Source: Phaeovulum vinaykumarii
GTDB taxonomy: Bacteria; Pseudomonadota; Alphaproteobacteria; Rhodobacterales; Rhodobacteraceae
Length of the DNA: 64,000 bases
NCBI RefSeq assembly: GCF_900156695.1
Contig: NZ_FTOM01000004.1
Span: 124,001 to 188,000 of the forward strand
Direction of reading: 5' to 3'
Shown here in pieces: positions 8,861 to 18,309 of the stretch (within the stretch, counting starts at the first letter, position 1; each line of letters starts with the position of its first letter). Both the position numbers and the translations under genes were made by a program. The notes below the pieces were generated by a model. The model was not told the DNA's origin, ran no database searches, and worked only from the letters and a program-made list of their open reading frames with translations.

Positions 8861-9972
8861 GCCCCGCCCGTGCCCGTGGCGCCCGTGCCCGTCACGCCCG
8901 TGCCCGCGGCAGCAGTGCCGCCCGTGCCCGTGCCCAGCCGCTGGCCGACGCCGTGGCGCGCCTGCAGCGGGCGCCACCAGGCCTCGTTGTCCAGATACCA
9001 TTGCACGGTGCGCTCCAACCCCTCCTCGACCGTCACGCTGGGCCGCCAGCCCAATTCGTCGCGGATGCGGCTCGGGTCGATGGCATAGCGCGCGTCATGG
9101 CCGGGCCGGTCGGTCACGAAGGTGATCTGATCGGCATAGGAGCCCCCGTCCGCCTTCGGCCGCTTGGCATCGAGAATGGCACAGAGCGTGCGCACCAGTT
9201 CGAGGTTGGTGCGCTCGTTCTCGCCGCCGATGTTGTAGCTCTGGCCCAGCGCACCCTTCTCCAGCACCAGAAGAAGCGCGTCGGCGTGATCCTCGACATA
9301 GAGCCAGTCGCGGATGTTCGAGCCGTCGCCATAGATCGGCAGCGGCTTGCCGGCCAGCGCGTTGAGGATGATGACCGGGATCAGCTTTTCGGGGAAATGG
9401 TAGGGGCCGTAATTGTTGGAACAATTGGTCAGCACCACCGGCAGGCCATAGGTTTCGGCCCAGGCGCGCACCAGATGGTCGGACGCCGCCTTCGAGGCCG
9501 AATAGGGGCTGCGCGGATCATAGGGGGTGGTTTCGGTGAATTTCACCGCAGGGTCCGCGGGCAGCGAACCGAAGACCTCGTCGGTCGAGATATGGTGGAA
9601 GCGGAAGTCCTGGGGCCGACCGCGCCCGATCCAATAGCCGCGCGCGGCCTCGAGCATGTTGTAGGTGCCGGTGATGTTGGTCTCGATGAAATCGCCCGGC
9701 CCGTCGATCGAGCGGTCGACATGGCTTTCGGCGGCCAGATGCATGATCGCATCGGGCTGATGGCGCGCCAGCACCGCCTCGATCGCGGCGCGGTCGCGGA
9801 TGTCGGCCTGCTCGAAGGCATAGAGCGGGCTGTCGGCCACCGGCGCCACGTTCTCGAGGCAGGCGGCATAGGTCAGCGCATCGACATTGACCACCTGATG
9901 CCCGCGCCCCACCGCCAGCCGCACCACCGCCGAGCCGATGAACCCCGCCCCGCCTGTCACCAGAATCTTCAT
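8857..9972 (-). CDS. rfbB: dTDP-glucose 4,6-dehydratase with repetitive tail
   Basis: This 371-residue RmlB converts dTDP-glucose to dTDP-4-keto-6-deoxyglucose. [20 protein letters not shown] begins the NAD-binding fold. [22 protein letters not shown] and the catalytic [10 protein letters not shown] follow. The ATG at 9972 shares its A with the rfbC stop codon (TGATG). The last about 25 residues are a Gly/Thr/Ala low-complexity tail ([12 protein letters not shown]) encoded by a 15-bp tandem repeat. Ordinary RmlB ends near the preceding VGQRLG, so the tail looks like a repeat-driven extension. Confidence 0.95.
   Translation of the reverse strand: MKILVTGGAGFIGSAVVRLAVGRGHQVVNVDALTYAACLENVAPVADSPLYAFEQADIRDRAAIEAVLARHQPDAIMHLAAESHVDRSIDGPGDFIETNITGTYNMLEAARGYWIGRGRPQDFRFHHISTDEVFGSLPADPAVKFTETTPYDPRSPYSASKAASDHLVRAWAETYGLPVVLTNCSNNYGPYHFPEKLIPVIILNALAGKPLPIYGDGSNIRDWLYVEDHADALLLVLEKGALGQSYNIGGENERTNLELVRTLCAILDAKRPKADGGSYADQITFVTDRPGHDARYAIDPSRIRDELGWRPSVTVEEGLERTVQWYLDNEAWWRPLQARHGVGQRLGTGTGGTAAAGTGVTGTGATGTGGA
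8866..8935 (-). repeat. 15-bp in-frame tandem repeat in the rfbB 3' end
   Basis: Units built on GCCCGTGCCCGTNNC occupy 8866-8880, 8881-8895, 8896-8919 (with an insertion) and 8920-8935. Because 15 bp is five codons, the array stays in frame and makes the Thr-Gly-rich tail of RfbB. Confidence 0.85.
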
Positions 9973-10535
9973 CACATCTCCTCTTGCCAGACGAAGGGGC
10001 TGTCGAAGCGGTCGAAGGGCACGGCGGCGGCATCCTTGTCCGACAGGATCGGCGCGCCAAGAAGGCCCCAGTCGATGCCGAGGCTCGACCACAAGACAGC
10101 GCCCTCGGTCTCGGGCGCATAATATTCAGTGCATTTATAGATGATCTCGGTGTCGGGCGCGCGCGTCACGAAGCCATGCAGAAAGCCCGGCGGCACCCAG
10201 ATCTGGCGCCCGTTCGCGGCCGAAAGCTCGACCGCGGTCCAGCGGCCATAGCTCGGGCTGCCGCGGCGAATGTCCACGCAGACATCGAGAAGCGCGCCCT
10301 GCCCGCAGCGCACCAGCTTGCCCTGCGCCGCGGGCGGCGCCTGGAAATGCAGGCCGCGCAGCGTGCCCGCCTCGTGCGAGAGGGAATGGTTGTCCTGCAC
10401 GAAATCGGGCAGATCCAGCCCCGCGGCGGCAAAGGCGCGCCGGTTCCAGGTCTCGGCGAAGAAGCCGCGCGCATCCCCGAACCGGCGCGGCGTCACGATC
10501 AGCACGCCCGGCAGGTCGGTCCGTTCGATGTGCAT
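9972..10535 (-). CDS. rfbC: dTDP-4-dehydrorhamnose 3,5-epimerase
   Basis: This 187-residue RmlC cupin epimerises C3 and C5 of the 4-keto sugar. [30 protein letters not shown] and the VPPGFLHGF motif carry the active-site region. An in-frame ATG lies 21 bases upstream at 10556, but AAGGAG inside that extension sits nine bases before the ATG at 10535. This makes 10535 the true start and gives the usual [11 protein letters not shown] opening. It is the first gene of the rhamnose operon. Confidence 0.93.
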   Translation of the reverse strand: MHIERTDLPGVLIVTPRRFGDARGFFAETWNRRAFAAAGLDLPDFVQDNHSLSHEAGTLRGLHFQAPPAAQGKLVRCGQGALLDVCVDIRRGSPSYGRWTAVELSAANGRQIWVPPGFLHGFVTRAPDTEIIYKCTEYYAPETEGAVLWSSLGIDWGLLGAPILSDKDAAAVPFDRFDSPFVWQEEM

Positions 10536-10637
10536 GCCGCAGAACTCCTTGGACATCGGGGCCGCGCCCGGTGTTAAGCCAGCCTCCCCGGCAAGGCAAG
10601 CCGCCCGGCCCGCCTGCCGGGAAAAGGCCGCCCCGGT

Positions 10638-11261
10638 TCAGAAGACGGTGACGGGGGTGCCCAGTTCAACGCTGTCGTAAAGCGCGATCACGTGGTCGTT
10701 GACCATGCGGATGCAGCCGTTCGAGACGGCATGGCCGATGCTTGCGGGTTCGGTCGTGCCGTGGATGCGGATCGCGGTATCGTGCCCGTTCTGGAACAGA
10801 TAGAGCGCGCGCGCCCCCAGCGGGTTGCGCGGCCCGCCCGGCATGCCGTCGGCGTAGCGGGCATATTTGGGGCTGCGGGCGATCATCTCCGGGGTCGGGC
10901 GCCAGCTGGGCCATTCGACCTTGCGCGCCACCTCGGCCTGACCGCGGAATTTCAGCTCGCCCCGGCCCACGGCCACGCCATAGCGGATCGCCCGGCGCGG
11001 GGCATAGATGTGATAGAGGAAGAACTGATCGGACAGCACCACGATGCTGCCCGGCGTGAATTCGGGGCGCACCCAGACCTTGGTGGGATAGAACTGCGGC
11101 GCGATCGGCCATTGCGGCGCCGTTTCGGGCGTCACGGCCGGCTTGGCGGCGGGGCGCCGCCCTTCGGCCGCGGCGGGGGCGGGCACAAGCGCGGGTGCGG
11201 CCAGCGGCACGGCAGCCAGCGCGGCGCTCAGCAGAAGGCGGCGGTCGACGGAAGCGGACAT
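10638..11261 (-). CDS. Periplasmic L,D-transpeptidase (YkuD domain)
   Basis: This 207-residue secreted protein has a signal peptide (RRLLLSAALAAVPLAAPAL). Its YkuD catalytic domain ends in HGTTEPASIGHAVSNGCIRM, where the SNGCIRM cysteine is the nucleophile. Such enzymes form 3-3 peptidoglycan cross-links or attach proteins to peptidoglycan. The ATG at 11261 follows GGAGA. It lies upstream of the rfb operon on the same strand, with a 102-bp gap. The LdtR-like regulator at 3.7 kb is a plausible controller, though this is inference. Confidence 0.9.
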   Translation of the reverse strand: MSASVDRRLLLSAALAAVPLAAPALVPAPAAAEGRRPAAKPAVTPETAPQWPIAPQFYPTKVWVRPEFTPGSIVVLSDQFFLYHIYAPRRAIRYGVAVGRGELKFRGQAEVARKVEWPSWRPTPEMIARSPKYARYADGMPGGPRNPLGARALYLFQNGHDTAIRIHGTTEPASIGHAVSNGCIRMVNDHVIALYDSVELGTPVTVF

Positions 11262-11428
11262 CTGGGTCTCCGGATCGGGTGGCTGGCCGAATCTTGCCCA
11301 ATGCCCCGCCCGCTCGCAAGCACCCAGACCGCCGCCACCGCCAGAATGCAGACGGGCGCGGCCATGATGCCGCGCCCGCCATGCGCGCGGAAGCGCACCC
11401 GCAGCTAAAGGGCCACGCCCCTGCGCGC

Positions 11429-11632
11429 TTATTCGAACGCGCAGCCCGGCTTGATGCCAAGGCGCGAGAAGATCATCGCCGCCGGGCAGAAACCGGTGAA
11501 CGACGCCTGGATCAGATTCGCCCCGATGAAGGCGGTGAACAGCATCCAATAGGGCGAGAACAGATAGGCCAGCAGCAGGCTGAGCAGGATCATCGAGCCG
11601 GCAAAGGCCATCACGGCGCGGTCGAGGGACAT
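11429..11632 (-). CDS. DUF2892 small membrane protein (YgaP-type)
   Basis: This 67-residue protein has two membrane helices (AVMAFAGSMILLSLLLAYLF and YWMLFTAFIGANLIQASFTG) and ends FCPAAMIFSRLGIKPGC. The C-terminal FCP and final cysteine are typical of DUF2892 proteins that accompany rhodaneses or persulfide dioxygenases in sulfide-responsive operons. AAGGAG lies just before the ATG at 11632. A perfect BigR/SqrR-type operator overlaps the likely promoter 70-85 bp upstream. Confidence 0.88.
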   Translation of the reverse strand: MSLDRAVMAFAGSMILLSLLLAYLFSPYWMLFTAFIGANLIQASFTGFCPAAMIFSRLGIKPGCAFE

Positions 11633-11701
11633 GGGGGGTCTCCTTGCGAAACAATGTTGAAACGGTGTTGCAGAACCGCAGTTATCACCACGCATCTACA
11701 A

Positions 11702-11725
11702 ATTCAATATCAAGAATATATATTC
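11702..11725. promoter_or_regulatory. BigR/SqrR-type operator (ATTC-N8-GAAT)
   Basis: ATTC at 11702-11705 and GAAT at 11714-11717 are separated by exactly eight bases, the reported recognition pattern of the BigR/SqrR persulfide-sensing ArsR repressors. GAATATATATTC at 11714-11725 adds a second overlapping perfect palindrome. The site lies in the divergent region of the DUF2892 gene and copA. On the DUF2892 side it contains TTGATATTGAAT, possibly the -35 region. Confidence 0.6.
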
Positions 11726-11807
11726 ACGACATTGGCACCGGCCTTGACCCCGGCGCGCCGCCTGCTCTGTCTGGGGGCAGACGAGCCGGACAAGGGGAAC
11801 GGGCGCA

Positions 11808-14276
11808 ATGGACGCAACGGCGGGAGAATCGCAGACGGCAGGCGCCGAGGTCACGCTTCTGGTCGAGGGCATGCATTGCGGCGCCTGCACGGGGCGGGTC
11901 GAGCGTCTGCTGGGCGCGGTTGCCGGCGTCGAGGCGGCCGAGGCCAATCTGGTTGCGCGCAAGGTGCGGGTGCGCTTTGGCGCCCCGGCAAGCGCGCAAA
12001 CGCTGGTCGCGGCGCTGGAGGACGGGGGCTATCCGGCCAGCCTGGCCACCGCGCGGCTGGCGGTCGAGGGGATGAGCTGTGCCGCCTGTGCTGCCCGCGT
12101 CGAGACCGCGCTGAGCGCCCGCCCCGGCGTGATCGCGGCGCGCGTGAACCCGGTGACGGGCCTCGCCGAGGCCGAGTATGCCCAAGGCGCGGTCACCCCC
12201 TCCGAGCTGGCCCGCGCCGTCACCGCGGCGGGCTATCCCGCCCATCTGCCCGACCCCGAGACCCAGGGCCCCACCCTGGCCGAACGTCAGGCCGCCGAGG
12301 CCGAGACCCTGCGCCGCCGCTTCCTTCTGGCGGCAGCCCTGACCGCGCCGGTCTTCGTGCTGGCGATGGGCGGGCACATGATCCCCGGCTTTGCCGCCGC
12401 GATCGAGACCACCCTGGGCACGCCGCTCAACTGGGCGATCCAGTTCGTGCTGACGACGGCGGTCCTTTTCGGGCCGGGGCGGATGTTCCTGACGACGGGG
12501 CTGCCCGCGCTCTGGCGCGGGGCGCCCGAGATGAACGCGCTGGTGGCGCTGGGGGCGCTTGCGGGCTGGGGCTATTCCGGCCTTGTCGCCGTGGCGCCGG
12601 GGTTGGTCGCGCCCGATCAGCGCCACGTCTATTTCGAGGCGGCGGCGATGATCGTCACGCTGATCCTGATGGGGCGCTGGCTCGAGGCGCGGGCGCGCGG
12701 GCGCGCGGGCGCGGCCATCGCGCGGCTGGTGGCGCTGACGCCGGACCGGGTGCGGCTGCGGCGCGGCGACACCGAGATCGAGGTGCCCGCCGCCGAGCTG
12801 GCCCGCGGCGACGAGGTGCTGATCGCGCCGGGCGGGCGCATCCCCTGCGACGGCATACTGATCGAGGGCACCGGCTGGGTCGACGAATCCATGCTGACGG
12901 GCGAGGCCCGCCCGAACGGCAAATCCCCCGGCGACACGCTGACCGGGGGCACCGTCAACGGCCCCGCGGCCCTGGTGATGCGCGTCACCGCCACCGGCGG
13001 CCAGACCGTCCTGGCGCGCATCATCGCCATGGTCGAGGCCGCGCAGGGCGCCAAGCTGCCGGTGCAGGCGCTGGTCGATCGCGTCACCCGCGTCTTCGTT
13101 CCGGTGGTGCTGGGGCTTTCGGCGCTGACGCTGGGGGTGTGGCTTCTGGCGGGGGCGGCCTTCGGCACCGCGCTGATCGCGGCGATCTCGGTGATGGTGA
13201 TCGCCTGCCCCTGCGCGATGGGTCTGGCGACGCCGGTCTCGATCCTGGTGGGAACCGGGCGCGCCGCCGAGATGGGGGTGCTGTTTCGCCGGGGCGACGC
13301 GCTGCAACGGCTGTCCGAGGCGCGCTGGGTGGCCTTCGACAAGACCGGCACGCTGACCGAAGGCGCGCCGCGCGTCACCGATCTGATCCTGGCCGACGGC
13401 TGGACCGAGACCGAGGCGCTGACGCTGGCCGCAGGCGCCGAGGCGCGCTCGGAGCATCCGCTGGCCGCGGCGGTGGTGGCCCGCGCGCGTGAGGCCGGCC
13501 TGACCCCGCCCCGCGCGCGCAAGGTCACCGCCACCCCCGGCCGGGGCCTGTCGGCCGAGGTGGCGGGCAAGGCGGTGCTGATCGGCAATGCCCGCGCGCT
13601 GGACGAGGCCGGGATCGCCACCGCCCCCCTTGCCGCGGCGGCCGCGGATCTGGCCGCGGCGGGGCGCACGCCCGTCTGGCTGGCTGTCGCGGGCGAAGCC
13701 GTGGCGCTGATGGGTCTGGCCGATCCCGAACGCGCGGGCGCGGCCGAGACGGTGGCGGGGCTGCGCAAGCGGGGCCTGGGCGTGGCGATGGTGACGGGCG
13801 ATCTGCGCGCCACCGCCGAGGTGGTGGCCGGCCGTCTGGGGATCGCGCGGGTGGTGGCCGAGGCCCTGCCCGAGGACAAGCTGGCCGCGCTTGAAGCCCT
13901 GCGCGCCGAAGGCACGCTGGCCTTCGTGGGCGACGGCATCAACGACGCCCCGGCCCTGGCCGCGGCCGATGTCGGCATCGCGCCGGGCGGGGGCACCGAT
14001 GTGGCGATCGAGGCCGCCGAGGTCGTGCTGATGCAGGACGATCCGCGCGGCGTGCTGCGCGCGGTGGCGCTGTCGCGCGCGGTGATGCGCAACATCCGCC
14101 AGAACCTGTTCTGGGCCTTTGCCTATAATGCCGCGCTGGTGCCGGTGGCGATGGGGGTGCTGGTGCCCTTCGGCGGGCCCGGCCTGTCGCCGATGCTGGC
14201 GGCGGGGGCGATGGCGCTGTCGTCGGTCTTCGTGGTCTCGAACGCGCTGCGCCTGCGCACCTTCCGCGCCGAATAA
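11808..14276 (+). CDS. copA: Copper-translocating P1B-type ATPase
   Basis: This 822-residue heavy-metal ATPase should export Cu(I) to the periplasm. Two N-terminal metal-binding domains carry GMHCGAC (Cys24, Cys27) and GMSCAAC. The membrane metal site is VIACPCAMGLATP near residue 467, the phosphorylation motif DKTGTLT is near 511, and GDGINDAPALAAADVGIA forms the hinge. The CPC pattern and paired CxxC domains indicate copper or silver. It is divergent from the DUF2892 gene. A CueR-type operator was not recognised upstream. Confidence 0.94.
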   Translation: MDATAGESQTAGAEVTLLVEGMHCGACTGRVERLLGAVAGVEAAEANLVARKVRVRFGAPASAQTLVAALEDGGYPASLATARLAVEGMSCAACAARVETALSARPGVIAARVNPVTGLAEAEYAQGAVTPSELARAVTAAGYPAHLPDPETQGPTLAERQAAEAETLRRRFLLAAALTAPVFVLAMGGHMIPGFAAAIETTLGTPLNWAIQFVLTTAVLFGPGRMFLTTGLPALWRGAPEMNALVALGALAGWGYSGLVAVAPGLVAPDQRHVYFEAAAMIVTLILMGRWLEARARGRAGAAIARLVALTPDRVRLRRGDTEIEVPAAELARGDEVLIAPGGRIPCDGILIEGTGWVDESMLTGEARPNGKSPGDTLTGGTVNGPAALVMRVTATGGQTVLARIIAMVEAAQGAKLPVQALVDRVTRVFVPVVLGLSALTLGVWLLAGAAFGTALIAAISVMVIACPCAMGLATPVSILVGTGRAAEMGVLFRRGDALQRLSEARWVAFDKTGTLTEGAPRVTDLILADGWTETEALTLAAGAEARSEHPLAAAVVARAREAGLTPPRARKVTATPGRGLSAEVAGKAVLIGNARALDEAGIATAPLAAAAADLAAAGRTPVWLAVAGEAVALMGLADPERAGAAETVAGLRKRGLGVAMVTGDLRATAEVVAGRLGIARVVAEALPEDKLAALEALRAEGTLAFVGDGINDAPALAAADVGIAPGGGTDVAIEAAEVVLMQDDPRGVLRAVALSRAVMRNIRQNLFWAFAYNAALVPVAMGVLVPFGGPGLSPMLAAGAMALSSVFVVSNALRLRTFRAE

Positions 14277-14320
14277 GCCCCCAAGACACGTGAGCCCCCA
14301 AGACGCCCCCGGACAACGAA

Positions 14321-14356
14321 AAAGGGCCCCGCCGGCACGCCGCCGCGGGGCCCTTT
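14321..14356. terminator. Bidirectional terminator between copA and dapA
   Basis: AAAGGGCCCCGC (14321-14332) and GCGGGGCCCTTT (14345-14356) form 12-bp perfect arms around a 12-nt loop between convergent genes. The A/T ends at the stem base allow function in both directions. Confidence 0.75.
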
Positions 14357-14389
14357 CCCTGTCCTGTTCCGCCTGTCCCGCGCGGGAAC

Positions 14390-15262
14390 TCAGATCAGCC
14401 CGGCATGGGCCATCGCGGCGTCGATCCGGGCGGCGGTGGGCGCGGTCACCGGCAGAAGCGGCAGACGCACCTCGTTGGCGCACAGCCCCAGCCGCGACAT
14501 GGCGTATTTCGCGCCGGCCAGCCCCGGTTCGAGGAAGATCGCCTGATGCAGCGGCATCAGCCGGTCCTGATAGGACAGCGCACGGGCGTAATCGCCCGCC
14601 AGCGTCGCCTCCTGGAATTCGGCGCAGAGCTTGGGCGCCACATTCGCCGTGACCGAGATACAGCCCTGCCCGCCATGCGCATTGAACCCGAGCGCGGTCG
14701 CGTCCTCGCCGGACAATTGCACGAACTCCGGCCCGCAGAGCGCGCGCTGCATCGACACACGCTCGATCTTGCCGGTGGCGTCCTTCACCCCCACGATGCG
14801 CGGCAGGCGCGCCAGCTCGGCCATCGTCTCGGGGGTCATGTCCACGACCGACCGGCCGGGAATGTTGTAGATGATGATCGGCAGCGTGCTGGCGTCATGA
14901 ATGGCGGTGAAATGCGCGATCATGCCGGCTTGCGTCGGCTTGTTGTAATAGGGCGTGACCACCAGCGCGGCATCGGCGCCCACCGATTGCGCATGCTGGA
15001 TCAGCTCGATCCCCTCGGTGGTCGAATTCGATCCCGCCCCCGCGATCACCGGCACGCGGCCGGCGGCGGCGCGCACGACCTCCTCGATCACGCGGCGATG
15101 TTCCTCGTGACTCAGCGTCGGGCTCTCGCCGGTGGTGCCGACGGGGACCAGACCGTGGCTGCCCTCGGCGATATGCCACTCGACCAGCTTCTTGAGCGTG
15201 TCCAGATCCAGCGCGCCGTCCTTGAACGGCGTGACCAATGCGGGAAAGGACCCTTTGAACAT
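14390..15262 (-). CDS. dapA: 4-hydroxy-tetrahydrodipicolinate synthase
   Basis: This 290-residue DapA condenses pyruvate with aspartate semialdehyde for lysine and diaminopimelate synthesis. [14 protein letters not shown], the [14 protein letters not shown] block with catalytic Tyr, and [13 protein letters not shown] with the Schiff-base Lys are present. The start at 15262 has AGGAG upstream and gives the standard [17 protein letters not shown] good promoter lies about 100 bp upstream. Confidence 0.95.
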   Translation of the reverse strand: MFKGSFPALVTPFKDGALDLDTLKKLVEWHIAEGSHGLVPVGTTGESPTLSHEEHRRVIEEVVRAAAGRVPVIAGAGSNSTTEGIELIQHAQSVGADAALVVTPYYNKPTQAGMIAHFTAIHDASTLPIIIYNIPGRSVVDMTPETMAELARLPRIVGVKDATGKIERVSMQRALCGPEFVQLSGEDATALGFNAHGGQGCISVTANVAPKLCAEFQEATLAGDYARALSYQDRLMPLHQAIFLEPGLAGAKYAMSRLGLCANEVRLPLLPVTAPTAARIDAAMAHAGLI

Positions 15263-15360
15263 GACACGCTCCTGATCTGGGCTTCGAGAAAGCCGATGGT
15301 GTGAGGGAGAGGGCCGGCGGCCCCCGAAAGGCGCCCGGAATCGGGCGGGAAATCGCGCGG

Positions 15361-15389
15361 AACCTAGACGAGGGCGCGGGACTTGCCAA
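15361..15389 (-). promoter_or_regulatory. Sigma70-type promoter of dapA
   Basis: On the minus strand, TTGGCA (15389-15384) and TAGGTT (15366-15361) are separated by exactly 17 bp. The start point would be near 15354, giving a leader of about 92 nt. The rest of the 313-bp dapA/slt divergent gap (15263-15575) is GC-rich with no other feature seen. Confidence 0.6.
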
Positions 15390-15575
15390 GTTTCACTCTT
15401 GCGCCTTTTTCGCCGCCTTGGCACCAAGGATGTCCGCCCCGGTGCGCGCACGCCCCGCGGCCCGTGCCGTCCTGCCCGCCCCCGCACTGCCCCACACGCC
15501 GCCCCTCCGAAATGCCGGCCGTGACGCCCGCCCGAAACGCCCCCGCCTCTCGACAGCCCCGCCCCGCATCCCCAC

Positions 15576-17567
15576 ATGAGCGCCATGACCCGTTCACCCC
15601 GATCCTCTCGCCATCTTCTGTCCCGCCTGCGCCCGCTGGCGCTGGTGCTCGCGGTCTTCCCCGCGACACTGGCCCGCGCCGACGATCCGGCCGCGCTGGC
15701 CGCCGCGCTTCAGGCTGCGGGCGGGCGCGACTGGGACGCGGCGGCGGCGGCGGCGCGCGCCTCGGGGCCGCTGGCGCGCGACATCATCGAATGGCAGCGG
15801 CTGCGCGCGGGCGCGGGGCGCTTTGCCGATTACACCGCCTTCGTTCGCCGCCACCCCGACTGGCCGGGAATGGACCTGCTGCTGCGCCGGGCCGAGGCCA
15901 CCCTGGACGACGCCACCGCCGCCGAGACGCTGGCCTTCTTCGGCACGCGCGCGCCCCTGACCGCCACGGGCGCATTGGCGCTGGCCGCCGCGCACAGGGC
16001 CACGAACGACCCCGAGGCCGCGACCCGCGTGCTGGTCGCCGCCTGGCGCAGCCTGCGGCTTTCGGCCGAGGATCAGGCGCGGATGCTGGAGGCCGCCGGC
16101 CCGCAGCTTGCGGCGCATCACGACGGGCGGCTGGCGATGCTGCTCGATGCCGGCCGTCCCGACGAAGCACGGCGCATGCTGGTGCTGGCCAGCCCCGACA
16201 CCGCCGCCGTGGCCGCGGCGCGCATCGCGCTTCAGACCGAAACCGGCGACGTCAACGCGCTGATCGCGGCGGTGCCCGAAAGCCGCGCGGCGTCAGCGGG
16301 GCTGGCGCGCGACCGGGCGCGCTGGCGGGCGCGCCACGGCCTTGAGGCAGGCGCGGTCGAGATCCTGCGCGAACGCTCGCGCTCGGCCCGCGCGCTGGGC
16401 GATCCCGCGCTCTGGGCCGGGCTGCGGGCCTGGCTCGCGCGCGAGGCCCTGCGCGAAGGCCGCCCCGCCGAAGCCCATGATCTGGCCGCCCATCACCATC
16501 TGAGCGGCGGCAGCGATTTCGCCGAACTGGAATGGCTGGCCGGATATGCCGCGCTGCGGCTGGGCCAGACCGACACCGCGCTGACCCATTTCCGCGCGCT
16601 CGAGGCGGCCGTGTCCAGCCCGATCAGCCTGTCGCGCGCGCTTTACTGGCAGGGCCGCGCGCACGAGGCCGCGGGCCGGACCGCAGCCGCGCGCGCCGAA
16701 TACGCCCGCGCCGCCGGCTGGCAGACGGCCTATTACGGCCAGCTGGCGGCGGCGCGGCTGGACCTGCCGCTGGCGGCCGATCTGGCGGCACCCGCCCCCC
16801 TGCCCGACTGGCGCAGCGCCGCCTTCGTGCAGGATCCGCGCTTTCAGGCCGGGGTCTTGTTGCAGGCGGCAGGCGCCCCCGATCTGGCCGAGCGTTTCTT
16901 CCTGCAACTGGCCGAGGATCTCGACACCGACGGGCTGGCGCGGCTGGGGCGGCTGGCGCTTGACTGGGCGCATCCGCATCTGGCGGTGCGCGTGGCCAAG
17001 GCGGCGGCGCTGCGCGGCACGGTGCTGGGCGGGGCCTATTACCCGCTGCCCGATTTCGACCCCGCAAGCCTTGCACCCGACGGCGTGCCGCCCGAGCTGG
17101 TGCTGGCCATCATCCGCCGCGAATCGGAATTCGACCCGCAGGTGGTCTCGCCCTCGGGGGCGCGCGGGCTGATGCAGCTGATGCCGCCCACGGCGAAGAT
17201 GATGGCGGACGAGCTGGCCCTGCCCTATGACGCCGGCCGGCTGTTGCGCGACCCGGCCTATAACGCGCGGCTGGGTGCGGCCTATCTGGGCCATCTGCGC
17301 GATGATTTCGGGGATGCGATGGCGCTGGTCGCGGCGGGCTACAACGCCGGGCCCAACCGCACGAAATCCTGGGTGGCCGAGATGGGCGATCCGCGCGACG
17401 GGGCGGTGGACGTGATCGACTGGGTCGAGATGATCCCCTATTCGGAGACGCGCAATTATGTCATGCGCGTGCTCGAGGCGCTGCCGATCTATCGCGCGCG
17501 GCTGACCGGCGCACGCCGTCTCGACCCGATCGCGGATCTGCGCGGGCACGGAGCTGCCCGCCCCTGA
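15576..17567 (+). CDS. slt: Soluble lytic murein transglycosylase
   Basis: This 663-residue periplasmic enzyme cleaves glycan strands with 1,6-anhydro product formation. A signal peptide (about residues 1-36, ending ATLARADDP) precedes a long alpha-helical superhelix rich in Ala and Arg. A C-terminal SLT domain follows, with the catalytic Glu in [10 protein letters not shown] near residue 516, then [16 protein letters not shown] and [14 protein letters not shown]. Two ATGs (15576 and 15585) are possible. It is divergent from dapA, which supplies the diaminopimelate branch. Confidence 0.93.
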   Translation: MSAMTRSPRSSRHLLSRLRPLALVLAVFPATLARADDPAALAAALQAAGGRDWDAAAAAARASGPLARDIIEWQRLRAGAGRFADYTAFVRRHPDWPGMDLLLRRAEATLDDATAAETLAFFGTRAPLTATGALALAAAHRATNDPEAATRVLVAAWRSLRLSAEDQARMLEAAGPQLAAHHDGRLAMLLDAGRPDEARRMLVLASPDTAAVAAARIALQTETGDVNALIAAVPESRAASAGLARDRARWRARHGLEAGAVEILRERSRSARALGDPALWAGLRAWLAREALREGRPAEAHDLAAHHHLSGGSDFAELEWLAGYAALRLGQTDTALTHFRALEAAVSSPISLSRALYWQGRAHEAAGRTAAARAEYARAAGWQTAYYGQLAAARLDLPLAADLAAPAPLPDWRSAAFVQDPRFQAGVLLQAAGAPDLAERFFLQLAEDLDTDGLARLGRLALDWAHPHLAVRVAKAAALRGTVLGGAYYPLPDFDPASLAPDGVPPELVLAIIRRESEFDPQVVSPSGARGLMQLMPPTAKMMADELALPYDAGRLLRDPAYNARLGAAYLGHLRDDFGDAMALVAAGYNAGPNRTKSWVAEMGDPRDGAVDVIDWVEMIPYSETRNYVMRVLEALPIYRARLTGARRLDPIADLRGHGAARP

Positions 17568-17651
17568 ACCGGTGCCGCCCGCTGCGCCCGCCCCCGAACC
17601 CGGCCCCCGCACCGGCCGACACCGCGGACCCGACACGCCGCCCGCGCCGCC

Positions 17652-18092
17652 TCAGACGGTGCGGTCAAGCTTGGTCGTCAGGTGGATGAAGCTTTCCGAC
17701 GAGCGCACGCCCGCCATCTCGCCCACGGCATCGAGAATGCGGTCCAGCTCGACCGGCGAGGGCGCCGCGATCTGAAGCAGCAGGTCCACCCGCCCCGAGG
17801 TCGACATGATCCGCTCGACCCCGGCAATGGCCTTCAGCCTGGTCACGATCTGGGCCTGGATGCGCAGGTCGATGGTCAGAAGGACGGTGGCCTGAAGGCG
17901 GCTCGCGCGCGCGGCCTCGCCCAACTTGAGCGTGTATCCGGCGATCACCCCGGTGCTCTCCAGACGCTCGAGCCGGGCCTGCACGGTCGAGCGCGCCACC
18001 TTCAGCCGCCGCGCCAGAACCGCCAGCGACAGCCGCGCATCGCCCCCCAGATGGCGCAGGATCTGGGCATCGAGGTCATCCATCGGCAACAC
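17652..18092 (-). CDS. Lrp/AsnC-family regulator
   Basis: This 146-residue protein has an N-terminal HTH (LDAQILRHLGGDARLSLAVL, then LKVARSTVQARLERLE) and a C-terminal RAM ligand-binding domain (SSESFIHLTTKLDR). The ATG at 18083 is an alternative start. It is divergent from a type III ornithine/lysine decarboxylase gene. Two dyads lie between them, so it probably senses a basic amino acid and controls that gene and itself. Confidence 0.88.
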   Translation of the reverse strand: MLPMDDLDAQILRHLGGDARLSLAVLARRLKVARSTVQARLERLESTGVIAGYTLKLGEAARASRLQATVLLTIDLRIQAQIVTRLKAIAGVERIMSTSGRVDLLLQIAAPSPVELDRILDAVGEMAGVRSSESFIHLTTKLDRTV

Positions 18093-18112
18093 CTATCATT
18101 CTCACATGATTT

Positions 18113-18166
18113 TCGTCATTATGACGATATTTTCGCGCAAATCAAATCTTCCCGCCGTCAGATTTG
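18113..18166. promoter_or_regulatory. Two dyads in the Lrp/decarboxylase intergenic region
   Basis: TCGTCAT (18113-18119) and ATGACGA (18121-18127) form a perfect palindrome around one T. CAAATCT (18143-18149) and AGATTTG (18160-18166) are perfect 7-bp arms 10 bp apart. The centres are about 35 bp apart, three helical turns, as expected for a multimeric Lrp-type regulator. Confidence 0.55.
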
Positions 18167-18309
18167 TGCCTCATATCGCGGAAACTCGTAGAACAGGTGA
18201 AAGGGCGGCTCATACGCACCTGGCCTGGTTGGTTTGAACGCGCAAGCGGCTCCCAACCCGTCCGCCGGGGCAAGAGACAAATGCGTCTTGTTGGCACAGG
18301 AGAACGCCG

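Noticed and set aside
11724-14483. Minus-strand open frame of about 919 codons across copA
   Set aside because: copA on the other strand has all ATPase motifs; the antisense frame shows no domains.
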